Of a stretch of DNA of 64,000 bases, positions 51,053 through 64,000 are shown piece by piece. The DNA comes from Rhynchosporium graminicola (Eukaryota > Ascomycota > Leotiomycetes > Helotiales > Ploettnerulaceae): positions 62,001-126,000 of the forward strand of contig FJUW01000054.1 in the NCBI GenBank assembly GCA_900074885.1, read 5' to 3'. Each line of letters starts with the position of its first letter. Positions within the stretch are counted from its first letter, which is position 1. The notes beneath the pieces are model-generated. The model worked only from the letters and a program-made list of their open reading frames with translations, ran no database searches and was not told the DNA's origin. The translations under genes were made by a program, and so were the position numbers.

Positions 51053-52406
51053 CGAAGTAGGTTTGTAGGTGTGTGTATGTGTATGCATGTCTGATCTGAT
51101 CTGATATGTCATCATTTATATAAGGTAGGCAAGCTTGTAGGTAGGATGGGCGGGCTGTAGGTAGGATTGGTTGGGGTATGTTATGGTGGTGTGGAATCAT
51201 GGCGGGAGGAATTGAGGGCGAGGTTGGTAAGTATGGGAAGAACTTCACTTGACTTGAGTAGGTCTAGTACCTTGTCTCGTGTATTGTAGTAGAATCACGA
51301 CAGATATGCAATGCTACTCTGACAGGTCATCTAACTTTCTTTTGGCTGTTTCTGCAACTCGAATGTAGGTTGCATAGGGTATCATATATCAGTCAGTCAG
51401 TCTTCACGTGAAATCTTGGCTGGCCTCTAGGTACTTGGGTACTTCTACGAGTACGCACCGCTTCCACACCCAGATACCTATCTACCTACCTACCTACATG
51501 TTGAACCTTGGAGTACCAACTCGACTTGATATAGAAGCTTGAAGTTGAAATGAATGGACGTGGAAGTGGATAACAACAGGCCGTCTGCCCAAGGTGATAC
51601 TTATACGAGAGGAAGGCGCGTAGGAGATCTCGCTCTAGACTCGGCTCTTTCACGTTCTCTCCTCAAGGTCTCTCTTATTATATTTCCCTTCTTCTTCCTT
51701 TCTCTCCTCTCCTCTCCTCTCCTCTCCTCTCCTCTCCTTTCCTCTCCTCTCCATCCATCATCTCAACATCATATCATTCATTACACCACCAATACATTCA
51801 TTTCTTTCTTCTCACATCCCACCTCACGAAGAGTGAGTGAGTGTATTATTGCATTGCTACATCATTACTTTTCCCCTCCTCTCCCCTCCTCCAACCTCTC
51901 TCTCACTGGAAGACTTCTCTTCTCCATAGGCTTCATTTGTTTACGGAGTTGGTTATTGATTCTCTTCTCTTCTCCCCTCCTCGGCAGCCAACGTTCTCTA
52001 TCTCCATACCGTACTCGACCACCTAGGTAGCGACTTTTATATTAGGTACTCACTCTCCTCCCTACCCTGACACGACCGACCCCCCCAACAACCCCGCACC
52101 TCATCTAGGTAGGTACTTACTCCACCTCCACCAGCCAAGCGCCGGCCAGCCCCATCGATATAAGTATCCCCCACTCCCCACCCGCGTCTGGAGCTGCAGC
52201 TACCCATCCCCATCCATCCATCTATAGTAGTCCCCGCATAGTCGAACTGCCCTCCCCTCAGCTCGAGCTTCTTCCATCGTTCTTTTTCTGTTTCTTGTTC
52301 TCAACGCATTCTCTCCCTGTTTATCCCCCGAATCATTTCATTTCTCCAGTACAGAAAGAAACGTCTCGCGTACAGCTGAGCTATTGTTCAATTGCACTTC
52401 GACAAC
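51053..52406. other. Intergenic promoter/leader region of glycogen phosphorylase
   Basis: Pyrimidine-rich from 51650 onward, with a TCTCC pentamer repeat (about 51706-51748). Several CCCCT motifs fall within this C/T-rich sequence. CCCCT is the stress-response element core in yeast, but in such a composition it may be chance. No gene is supported. Confidence 0.5.
51704..51750. repeat. (TCTCC)n microsatellite
   Basis: About eight to nine CTCTC/TCTCC pentamers upstream of the glycogen phosphorylase gene. Confidence 0.85.
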
Positions 52407-55400
52407 ATGGCGAGCGCACACCCCGGCACGAGAGAGCGTCGACCTTCCACCAGTGCGCCTATCTCCGAGCTTCAGGGCCCCGTTGGCCCAGGTTTCTCGA
52501 GACCGAAACACAAGAGAACTTTCACTGGCTTTGGAGCTGGGGAGATCAAGAATGTTGAGGGTGAGTTCCCATGCTGTTTGGTTCTATTGCACTATATTGT
52601 GATCTGTAGCGGGGTAAGAGCTTCGCCGGCATTTCCGCGGCCGTCTTTCTTGTACCACTCCAATGTTGGCTGGGTGGGCAATCTACGGGAATCGTCCATA
52701 TCTCTTCTCTTGTGTCACCTTCAAGGCGAGAGGTGTCACTCGCCGCAATCTATGGCGTGCTGACAAGCCTGTGTTACCAGCTTCCATCCCGGAACCCCAA
52801 CGTGCAGCCTGGAAGAAGTTCGCGCCAAGCGGCTTCCAAACCAAGGAGGATTTCGAGAAAGAAGTTGTCCGGCATGTAGAGACCACTCTGGCTCGTAGCA
52901 TGTTCAATTGCGACGAGACGGCTGCATATGCCGCTGCCAGTTTGGCCTTCAGAGACCGCCTCATCACTGAGTGGAACCGAACACAGCAGAGGCAGACTTT
53001 TGCAGACAGCAAGAGAATCTACTACCTCAGTTTGGAATTTTTGATGGGCAGAGCTTTGGATAATGCTATGCTGAATGTTGGACTCAAGAATGTGGCTAAG
53101 GGTACGTTCTATCCCACTTGTCCCCAAACTTGAATCTGATAAACCTCATCACTAACTCTCCTCGCAGACGGACTTTCCGACCTTGGTTTCCGCATTGAAG
53201 ACATCATCAACCAGGAACATGATGCAGCGCTTGGAAATGGAGGTCTCGGAAGACTGGCTGCATGTTTCCTCGACTCGATGGCCTCTCTCAATTACCCTGC
53301 TTGGGGTTACGGTTTGAGATACAGATATGGTATTTTCAAGCAAGAAATTGTGGACGGGTACCAAGTCGAGGTACCGGATTACTGGCTTGACTTCAATCCT
53401 TGGGAGTTCCCTAGACACGATATTGTCGTTGATGTAAGAGTCTATGCTGCAGGATCACTATTCTAGCCACTAACAGCTCGCAGATCCAATTCTACGGTCA
53501 TGTTAAGAAATACCAGGACGAGCAAGGCGTGAACAAGGTAGTGTGGGAAGGTGGTGAGATCGTCAAGGCTGTTGCCTATGACGTTCCGGTTCCCGGCTTT
53601 GACACTGCGACAACCAACAACTTGCGTCTCTGGTCGAGCAAAGCTGCCAGTGGAGAGTTCGACTTCCAAAAATTCAACAGCGGAGATTACGAGAGCTCTG
53701 TTGCCGATCAACAACGTGCCGAGACCATCAGCGCCGTCCTGTACCCCAACGACAATCTCGACCGTGGTAAGGAGCTTCGACTGAAGCAACAATATTTCTG
53801 GGTTGCGGCCTCCCTGTACGACATTATCCGCAGATTCAAGAAATCCAAGCGTGCTTGGACCGAGTTCCCCGACCAGGTTGCAATCCAATTGAACGACACA
53901 CATCCAACTCTGGCTATTGTTGAGCTACAGCGTATTCTTATTGACCAGGAGGGTCTTGATTGGGACGAAGCTTGGACGATTGTTTCGAGTACAGTAAGTA
54001 AACATGCTCGGTTGCGCGAATCTCCGCTAACCATTGTCAGTTCGGCTACACGAACCACACAGTCCTGCCCGAAGCACTGGAGAAGTGGTCGGTTCCACTT
54101 TTCCAGAACTTGCTCCCCAGACATTTGCAAATCATCTATGAGATCAATTTGCAATTCCTGCAAAGTGTTGAACGCAAGTTCCCAACTGAGAGAGATCTTC
54201 TTGCCAGAGTCTCAATCATTGAGGAATCTCAGCCAAAGATGGTTCGCATGGCTTTCTTGGCTATCGTCGGATCTCACAAGGTCAACGGTGTTGCTGAGCT
54301 TCATTCGGATCTGATTAAGACCACTATCTTCAAGGACTTCGTCAAGGTCTTCGGACCAGATAAGTTCACCAACGTAACCAACGGCATCACCCCGAGACGT
54401 TGGTTGCACCAGGCAAATCCTAGACTTTCCGAATTGATTGCAAGCAAGACTGGTGGTCTTGGCTTTCTCAAGGACCTCAATAACCTCAATGAGCTTGAGA
54501 AATATGTTGACGATAAGGAGTTCAAGAAGGAGTGGGCGGAAATCAAGTATGCCAACAAAGTTCGTCTGGCGAAACACATTCAGACGACGACAGGCGTTAC
54601 AGTCAATCCAGCTGCTCTATTTGATATCCAAGTCAAGCGGATACACGAGTATAAGCGTCAACAGATGAACATCTTCGGTGTCATTCACAGATACCTCACA
54701 ATCAAGAAGATGACGGCCGAGCAACGAAAGAAGCTTGCTCCAAGAGTGTCTATCTTTGGTGGCAAGGCAGCTCCTGGATACTGGATGGCCAAGACCATTA
54801 TCCATCTCATCAACAGTGTGGGTTCTGTTGTGAACAACGACAAGGATGTTGGAGATCTGCTGAAGGTAATCTTCTTGGAGGATTACAATGTCTCCAAGGC
54901 TGAGATTATCATTCCAGCCAGTGATATCAGTGAGCACATCTCAACTGCTGGTACTGAGGCAAGTGGTACATCGAACATGAAGTTTGTATTGAACGGTGGT
55001 CTAATTATTGGAACTTGTGATGGAGCAAACGTGAGTCAACTGCTTTCAACACTTTTGATAAACACTGACGATCTTAGATTGAAATCACTCGTGAAGTTGG
55101 TGAAAACAACATTTTCCTCTTCGGTAATTTAGCCGAAGATGTTGAGGATCTTCGTCATGCACACAACTATGGCTCTCACACCCTTGATCCAGACCTCAGT
55201 GCCGTATTCGAAGCTATCAAGAAGAATACCTTCGGAGATGCAGGTTCATTCGGAGCTCTTGTCGGCGCCATCGAAGAGCACGGCGACTACTACCTCGTAT
55301 CAGACGATTTCCACAGCTATAACCAGACCCAAGCTCTCGTTGACGAAGCGTACAAGAACCAAGACGAGTGGCTCACCAAGTGCATTACCAGCGTGGCTCG

Positions 55401-55518
55401 CATGGGCTTCTTCAGCAGTGATCGTTGCATTAACGAATACGCGGAGAGTATCTGGAACATTGAGCCGCTGAACCCAGGAAAGCAAGACGGTTCGGGTATG
55501 CAGAAGGGCGAGTTGTAG
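52407..55518 (+). CDS. gph1: Glycogen phosphorylase (GT35)
   Basis: Six exons: 52407-52560, 52781-53101, 53168-53433, 53484-53993, 54041-55030 and 55078-55518. They are phase-consistent and give 893 aa. The enzyme releases glucose-1-phosphate from glycogen using pyridoxal phosphate. Family hallmarks in order are [111 protein letters not shown] and the PLP-binding segment [14 protein letters not shown], with the cofactor Lys at about residue 731. The first intron is 220 bp, much longer than the other five (47-66 bp). The N terminus [16 protein letters not shown] carries RRPS, a possible phosphorylation site. The start is the ATG in context ACAACATGG. Confidence 0.97.
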
Positions 55519-56317
55519 ATGGTGAGTGGTAGAGGATACAGGATGCTAGATGTGTCTAGATTAGAATATTATGGGAGGAAAAAGAAATGGAATTCAGAAT
55601 GGCAGTGAATGGGGTCACGACGGCTTATGATTAGGTAGACAAGACTAGTATTAATGAGTATACAGAGAATTCACGGCCTTGAGACACTCCGCCTTGAACG
55701 ACTTGTGAGCGATTGTGCTATCTCTAAACACGCGACTGTGCGCTGTATTTGAGGTGAGTAGAGGGGTGTAAGATTTCATTAACTAGGTGTAGATTTTGGT
55801 GATTTATCAGTGAGAGCTAATAGTGGGAGTTGACCTCACCACTTTTGGGGCCCTTCCCAAAAAGTAGTGAGGTTCTCAAAAGTAGAGTCTTCGAGACCTA
55901 CTATCAGTAAAAAGAGGGAAAATATATGGCATCAAGTGTATTCCTTATCTACCTGGGGAACAAAGCCTACCCACTCAATACAAGCGCTTGCTCGCTTGCT
56001 TGCTTGCTCAACGCATTCCTCCAAAGCTTCAACGATCCAACCTAATCTATCAAGTCTCAAACAGAGATACACCACCCTGCCTTCCTTCAAAGCATGTCAT
56101 TACTACCAGTTCCCCTCCCAGATTACCAGCCCGTCTCAACCCGTTCCGTTGCGTTCCCGTTGTAGGAGCTCCCTGTTCCCCTTCCTCGCTCCCCCTCCCT
56201 CCCACATCCCACCATCATTCAACTGCATAAATTCGAAAGCAGCCCCAAGATTAGGACCCATGATATCAAAGTCCACCAAATGCCTTGTTATAAGAAAGGA
56301 GCTCCTTATTTAACAGA
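55519..56317. other. Convergent 3' intergenic region
   Basis: Lies between the ends of gph1 and avl9. The plus-strand frame 55867-56313 is low-complexity and unsupported. A CTTG tetramer run is seen near 55988-56008. Confidence 0.6.
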
Positions 56318-59077
56318 TTAGGGCGACATAGGCGTCTTCGTAGCTTCGACCACGGCTTCTGCCACAGCACTACTTCGGTCTCTCCTTTGTCCATCGGTCA
56401 GCTTCTTATCCCGGGTCTCTTCGCCCCAGACCTGATGTTCCTCCGCCATTACAGCGTGCACTGGCATTTTCGCCGGTTCCACTTCCTCGTCCGACTCCTC
56501 GTGGAACCTTGACGGCTGGTGCGAGTAGGACTGAGGTTGAGGTGTAGTTGTAGATGTCCCAGGCGAGGCATATGACATTGATGTTCGTTCAACCTGTCGT
56601 TTCGGCGGCGAGGCGATCGGATTTTCGGCGTCGAAGAAACTCTCTTCGTAGCTTTCGGTTGTTTTAGGTCGATCGTCAGCTATTTTGGTCGCTTGAGGGC
56701 TCTCATCACCACCACCCATCGACCTAATCGGCAACACCGAAGTAGATTCCCTTTCCTTCTCCTTCCCCTGCACCGCAGTACCAGAGGCCGTAGTAGCCCT
56801 ACCCCATCCCACCTTCCTCTTCTCCCCCATCCACGTCCCCCAGCTCCCAAGATACGCGCCCGCTTTACTCCCCACACTCTGTACGGCCTTCAGATCCGGC
56901 GCCTGGAACCCAGGAGTCGGCAACGGCGTACCATTCTTCTCCGCTTCCCTCCTCTGCTCCTCGTATCTCTGCCTCTGACTCTCTCTCCTGGCCTCAATAT
57001 CCGCATACAGTTTATTGAAAGCCGTACTCGCTTTCTCTCTACCAGCTTGCAGGTTGCGACCGAGCACTTCCTTGCTGGTCGCGAAACGCTCATCGAGTTT
57101 GTATTCTTTGACTTGTTCTTGGATGCGTCGCTGGACGTCTTCGATGGTAAGTCCGCCGGCGCAGGGGTGTTTGGGCTCAACGATGTCGAAGAGATGACTG
57201 TCTGTATTGCGGTCCCAGATACGGTAGTTTTCGGAGCGGGACCAGGCTTCAATCCAATCGGCTCCGAAATCCAGGGATGGGTCGCCTTCGATTTGTGGGA
57301 GATGAGCTTTGGGGTTATGAGCATGGTGTTTTAGATAACTGTGGCATTTGACAGAGGATATTAGGGAGAGGAGATAATCTTCGAATTGAAGACGGATGAA
57401 CTCTTCAGAGCCGACGTAGCCCATTGTTTTGGGCCGGCTGGGGTTGGCGTCGTCCCAAGTGTCGTTAACGGATTGGGTTATGAAGTCGATCCAGCGGCGG
57501 TCGGCTATTGAGAGGGATAATGCTGTTCGGAGAGAACTGGAGGTTATGTTGATTGTTGTGTCGTCCAAATTAATGAGGATGTCGCTGTAGCGATCTCTTT
57601 GTTGTAATAGGAGAGAATTCGTGGAACCGACTATGTATGATTTTGTCCCGTAGTCCGCTAGTATGTCAAGTTGTTGTAATGGTGTATAAGGACCAAACAA
57701 GCTACCCTGAAAACGGAATCAGTTAATGCCATGTTCAGAAATTTCGAAATGAGTAGTGGACATACCTTGCCAAATATCTGTAATGGCAAGCCCATATAAG
57801 ACAACAAGGAACTCCGATCGCTAGTTTTCAGGCTTGTAGGCTTCTTCAAATGCCTCTCATATGCGTCCAAATCCGGATCTGCACAATCTTGCAATTTGCG
57901 TATGAGGCCCGGTATCAGAGATATGAGAGAGAACTGCATCATGCATAACCTCTCACACCTCGAGCCGAAAAAGAGCATCTAAACAAACACATTCAATCAG
58001 CCATTCATTTCCTCATTGAAGCAAAGTAAATATGAAAAATAAGCGAAAGGAGACATACCTTCGGTTGCAACAAACAACACTTGAACAGCACCAAAGTCTG
58101 CGCCTTAAACTCCCTAACCAACTCCCTCAAACTCATACCCAGATACTCCTCTCTATCCTCATCCGCCTGTCCAACGCCTCTCTCTTTCTCATCCTGCAAA
58201 CTCTCCTGAAACCTCTTCAAAATCTCCGTATCGGTGAAATCTCGCTGCGCGAACCAGGCTTTCGTTACCACACCTAACCGCTCGCGTAACATGCCGAAAA
58301 ATTGAGGCGAGTCTGCTATCACCACTACGGCTTTTTGGACGGTAGATCGCGTTACGTCGGCTGGCCGGTTGATGAGTGCTGCGGCGTCCATTTGACGTGT
58401 GCAGGAGATGCCGAAGAGGGATGTGGAGGGCACATTGTCGTGGGCCGGGCGGAGGAGTGTGAAGTAGGAGAAGTCTTCTGCGGAGCTGGAATATATGTCA
58501 GGAAGTGAGATCGAATGTGGAAACTGCCGTATGTATCCACATCTTTCGTGCATCTTACAATAGTAATGAAGCAGGGTGTTACTCACGCATGCGCTCCATC
58601 ACTCAACGCCATGAAAGGTAATAAAGGCCACTCATTGTCAACAGCTGGATCCATGCTTTCGGGAGCTCCGAACCAGTTCTCTACTTCCGGGCCTCTGTTA
58701 CAAACATCGTCAGTCTACTATCCTATCACATCTCACATATGCCGTACTCCCAACCGCCCCTTCGGTCCGGATTTGTCAACCTAGTTCTGGATTCCACGAT
58801 CCAGTACTTGAACGCACTTGACTCACCTCGCATGATGGAATCCCACCACAGTTACCAGCGGCACAAACCCGCACAAACCACCAGTGCCATTCTTCACTGT
58901 TGTTGTAATCCCAAAGGTCTCTTTCGTAGGTATCGGAGAGAGAAGTCCCGAGCCTGTGGGAGGAGCTGCGAAGTCCCCTATAGGGTTACCTTCCCAAGTA
59001 GATGCCGGATTCGGTGCCGGGGCATTTAGATCGATGCTCTCCATATTGTCCTTATTATCCTTATTATCCATCTCCAT
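56318..59077 (-). CDS. avl9: Late secretory pathway protein AVL9
   Basis: Five exons: 58827-59077, 58587-58694, 58059-58485, 57766-57978 and 56318-57706. They are phase-consistent and give 795 aa. After an acidic, Asn-rich N terminus comes VTVVGFHHARGPEVENWFG, then EDFSYFTLLRP, SLFGISCTRQ and KAWFAQRDFTDTEIL. MLFFGSRCERLCMMQFSLIS, LIPGLIRKLQDCADP, LPLQIFGKGSLFGPYTPLQQ and VGSTNSLLLQQRDRYSDILI follow. This is the AVL9 pattern, related to DENN proteins. AVL9 works in exit from the Golgi toward the plasma membrane. The C-terminal third is a charged coiled-coil-like segment (residues ~540-600) and a disordered Ser/Pro/Glu tail. All introns are short with GTGAGT or GTATGT donors. Confidence 0.9.
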
Positions 59078-61485
59078 GCTTGCTTAGTATTGACCAGCTT
59101 TTCCTGTATTCTCCCAAGCTACTTCAAGCCGATCCGATTCAAGATTCTCTATCTCTTTCGGGAGTGCTCAAGTCAACTGTGACCTGGCAGAGAATATCCG
59201 GACTGTTCCAAGTGACCTTCTCGGTTTATCGTGGCCCTTTCCTGATATCTCCTAGTCCTCAAGCTTGCTCGCTCTGCGCTTCCTGATCTCTTCGCCCAGC
59301 TTAACACATTATCTCGTCCTAATTTCAAGTAGAAAAACACTGCAGTTCCCGAATTAACGTCTGGTCGTATCGTATCGTGTCTTCTCGTGTCGATCGCCTC
59401 GTTTGGATCCGAGTCCAATACGAGTACCTGTTTCGCAGTTTGCTCGTAGCAGCCTGGGCCTGTTCAATATCGTCCAGCTTTCTTTCCTAGCAAGTATTCA
59501 CCAGATCCAACATCAGCGCACTTCTTCTTCTTCTTTTGCGTGTCTCAGAATAGCAATATAGCCAGCATCAACCAAGCAGAGTCAAATAAATAGTACTCGA
59601 GCAAACAAGGGGGGTTACAACAATCAAACGGTAAGGTAGGTATAAAATAAGGTTGGTCCAGCTAGCTCGCCCTGGGACCGGACCCCACCATCACCACACG
59701 ATGCGATGCGAATACAGTACTGTAGAGCAAGCAAGCTCTCAAGCTCCTTGGCTGAGACTTTTACTTACTATTTATTTACACGGCATTTCAACAGCCACGT
59801 TTCCGTGCAGGCGGGGGACGTGTACTACTAGAACGCGACTATGCAGCATCGATATATGTACCGCATCTGTATACGGAGGAATGCATCATGTATGCCCTTA
59901 GATAACTTGTTTGCTTTTAGATCTTTAGGTACCTAGGTATTGATCCCGCGTCGTTGTTTCGAGTACCTCTTCTCTTGTATGCAGAGTCCGCAGCATAAAG
60001 CATGAGCTTCTTGAGGGTCCAAGTGTGTTCCCATCCGATATCAGACCTGAGAGTACCAGCTCCGATATACTCCTTGAAGGAACGTCCTCACTCCCCCTCA
60101 ACGCCATAAGCAAGTATATGTAAACAAAGCTGACCGCTCCAGAGGCGAGCCATACAATGCAATGCCGATTCCAGTTACCTACCTACCTACCCAGAAGTAT
60201 ATGCACCACATGACCCGACACGACGCATTATGCAGAGCCAGCGAGGCCGCTCATACTCGCACCGCACCTTGCTCTTTAATTCTCTTCTACCTTACCGCAT
60301 ATGATCCTCTAACGCGAACATCTATCTACTGTACAGTTAGACAATTGGTAGGTAAGTCGTATGATGCCTTATTACAATAGTAGGTAGCTATGCAAGTCGT
60401 CAAGCCTACCTACCTGCCTATAACATAGATCCTTGACCAGCACGTATAAGTACTTGTAATCTTGCCTTATTTCCTCAGCACGCTTCAACTCACTCACGGA
60501 TATAACCATCCTAAAATGATCCCTCTTCCAAGCCACGAAACCATGACTGAGAACTATGCATTTATCTACACCCCTCTCAAGCTCAACCATTCCATCACGA
60601 GACAATCAAAAATGTTTAAATTGGAGTATATCTCACAAAGGTTCCTTCATAAAGTGATACAGATCAAAAATTCTTCTAAACATTCACCTGGCCAGATGCT
60701 GTTGCCAAAAAAAAAATCATCTTACCAGCTCTTTAAGACTCACAAAATTGTTCACTCACCCCTTAATTGACGCTAAACTGGACCAGCCTCATTCTCTTCA
60801 GACATGTCACTCAGGAAGTTTTCAGTTGCAGAGTCAGAAACGTAAATTATAAGGTGGACAGGACACAACTAAAATGGCAGACTTCTTGACCTCAAGGCTC
60901 TATCACGGATGCTCCTTACACCAGTTCAGTACTCGCCCTCTTGCATATAGATACCCTTCCGTCATTCTCACCTAGTCACAAGAAAGCTTCCTCCTCCATC
61001 AACGGTAGTTTCACTACTCTTGCTTGCTCCAACTATACAGTCATCATTTATTGATTTTTATCCCATTGCTTCATCTACTCATCTCATGCCTCCTATACCA
61101 CTTAAGACTAATCGATCCGGCTCACTACGAGGACAATTCGATCAGTCAGAGGAGGCATTTGGCCCGCCCTCCATACAGCTGTCTGTAATGGAAGAGAGGA
61201 AATTCAACGATGGAAGCCAAAGTGGTGGTGTTGTAAAAAGGAAAAGTAACATCGCAAACACCCAGTCCCAGTCTCCCAGCCCCATGATCATCAATCAAGA
61301 AGAGAGACGAGGATCTGTCTGCTCGTCCTCTGCAACCCGGTATCATATTTCTGTCATTCCATTGCATGCAAAGAACTCGGGATGTTTCTCCGTCCATTCC
61401 AAGCACCAGTCGCCGTCCCGAAAAATGTCGCCCCATTCAATACCCAGTATCGATGTCTCTGTCACCCCGCCCAACCATTGATGTT
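59078..61485. other. Intergenic, no gene seen
   Basis: About 2.4 kb upstream of avl9 and downstream of hog1. The frame at 61020-61481 (plus, 153 codons) ends just at the hog1 3' end and is Ser-rich; I treat it as a chance frame antisense to the 3' UTR. TACC/TAGG short repeats occur near 60176-60192. No RNA gene was recognised. Confidence 0.5.
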
Positions 61486-63062
<1,577 letters not shown>

Positions 63063-63713
63063 GGTGAAGGTGGGTGGGTGACTGGCAGTAACAGAAATCG
63101 AGACAGTCTGTGTTTGTTGGATGGAGGTGAATTGAAGTGAGGTGTGGAGTGGAGGTCAAAGGTATGTTGGCGGCGGAGGATGTAGGCGGAAAGAGCGGTG
63201 GTCAAATGGGAAGGTTTAGGAGGATTGGAATAGTATGGGATTTCAGATTGGGAGGGGATGGGATGGGGGGGTTGTTTTCGCCGTACTAAGTACCTAGCGC
63301 GGATGTGTGTATTTCGAGTCCTGAGGCGCGACAAGTCAGTCCTGGGTCTCGGCTGGGCAGAACAACACAAGACAAGAAGAGAAAGGGAAGGGAAAAGAAG
63401 GAAAGTCAAGTATTGTAAGACGAGGTGAATGGTCGGTCTATCGGATAGAACTTTTCCCAGATTTCTTTCAAGGAAAACCAGCTGAATGGGTAGAGGAGTT
63501 TTTGCTTACTTGGTGTTGATGGTATTGTATCCGAGCCTTGCCGGATTGTATCTTCGAAAGTAAGTACGTCTGTCTAGGCTCTAGGGAGATCGGATCTTGC
63601 GTAGGAGTTGAGTTCAGTGACCCAGGAAGGAAGCGATTGTTGGTGGTAAATAGGCCGGTATCCAGGGGCAAACTGGGGTGTGCGCAAGTGCAGATAGTGC
63701 AATACCAATTCAA

Positions 63714-63744
<31 letters not shown>

Positions 63745-64000
63745 CGGGCAGGTGTCAACTCGGGTTTGGTAGTGAAGGACCCTGATTCGTCCCTAATTCC
63801 GAGATTCCGAGCGATTTGGAGCAGGTATGGAAAACGCTACGCTTCGCTATTTGTGTGGAAATTGAGTCGTTGACTGTTGTATAATATTGATCTGCGGGAG
63901 CGGGTTCCTGGGCGAGTGATGCAGTGAATTTTAGGTTCCCCGGTACTTTGTTTGATAGACGTGGAGTGAAGGTGGGTGAATATTGGAGAGTGATGAAGCA
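63063..64000. other. hog1 promoter/leader and flanking sequence
   Basis: Purine-rich sequence upstream of the hog1 start, then non-coding. A GGCA tetramer repeat is listed separately. No gene is supported up to the window edge. Confidence 0.55.
63713..63749. repeat. (GGCA)n microsatellite
   Basis: About eight copies of AGGC/GGCA in tandem with one C-to-G variant at the right end. Confidence 0.9.

Noticed and set aside
61020..61481. 153-codon plus-strand frame
   Set aside because: Antisense to the hog1 3' region, Ser-rich and without a domain.
63468..63758. 96-codon minus-strand frame
   Set aside because: Its repeated Leu-Pro-Ala-Cys start is just the translated GGCA microsatellite.

Overview
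The window is a piece of nuclear DNA from a filamentous ascomycete (Pezizomycotina). The evidence is many short spliced genes with 45-130 bp GT-AG introns, a group III G-alpha subunit, a TGY-type Hog1 kinase, an areB/asd-4 type GATA factor, a DNA transposon whose stop codons look like repeat-induced point mutation (RIP), and paired cysteine-rich DUF3716-like genes. Gene content is most like a leotiomycete (Helotiales), but that placement is an inference.

Layout. 1-8 kb holds an unrecognised protein (minus), a stretch with possible decayed frames, and a single-pass membrane SH3 protein (minus). 8.3-15.7 kb is gene-poor: microsatellites, an 8-mer minisatellite, a possible unrecognised multi-exon gene near 11.4-12.3 kb, and an AT-rich element with long inverted repeats (14.14-14.84 kb). 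15.8-20.2 kb carries a TOK-type two-pore potassium channel (plus) and the ribosome-biogenesis factor KRR1 (minus). 21.8-23.9 kb is the areB/asd-4 gene with candidate upstream alternative exons.

24.8-29 kb is a decay island: the tail of a CocE/NonD-type hydrolase, coding-like exons of an unknown gene, and a broken KRE6/SKN1 beta-glucan synthesis gene, all on the minus strand. Two tandem DUF3716-like paralogues follow (30.5-33.6 kb, minus), then a mitochondrial K+/H+ exchange-related protein (minus), an SRF1-like membrane protein (plus) and cullin-1 (plus).

42.8-52.4 kb contains a second inverted-repeat AT-rich element, the group III G-alpha gene (plus), and a full-length but stop-riddled Tc1/mariner element with intact TA flanks. 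52.4-63.1 kb has glycogen phosphorylase (plus), AVL9 (minus) and the HOG1/SAK1 MAP kinase (minus).

There are no operons. The genes are housekeeping and signalling functions (ribosome assembly, SCF ubiquitin ligase, late secretion, nutrient and stress signalling, glycogen breakdown) separated by gene-poor, repeat-bearing stretches. The gene models for the main intact spliced genes were built exon by exon, and all are phase-consistent. I did not find a clearly new biological system. The most interesting items are the RIP-inactivated transposon, the decay island, the two inverted-repeat elements, the DUF3716 pair and the areB upstream exons.
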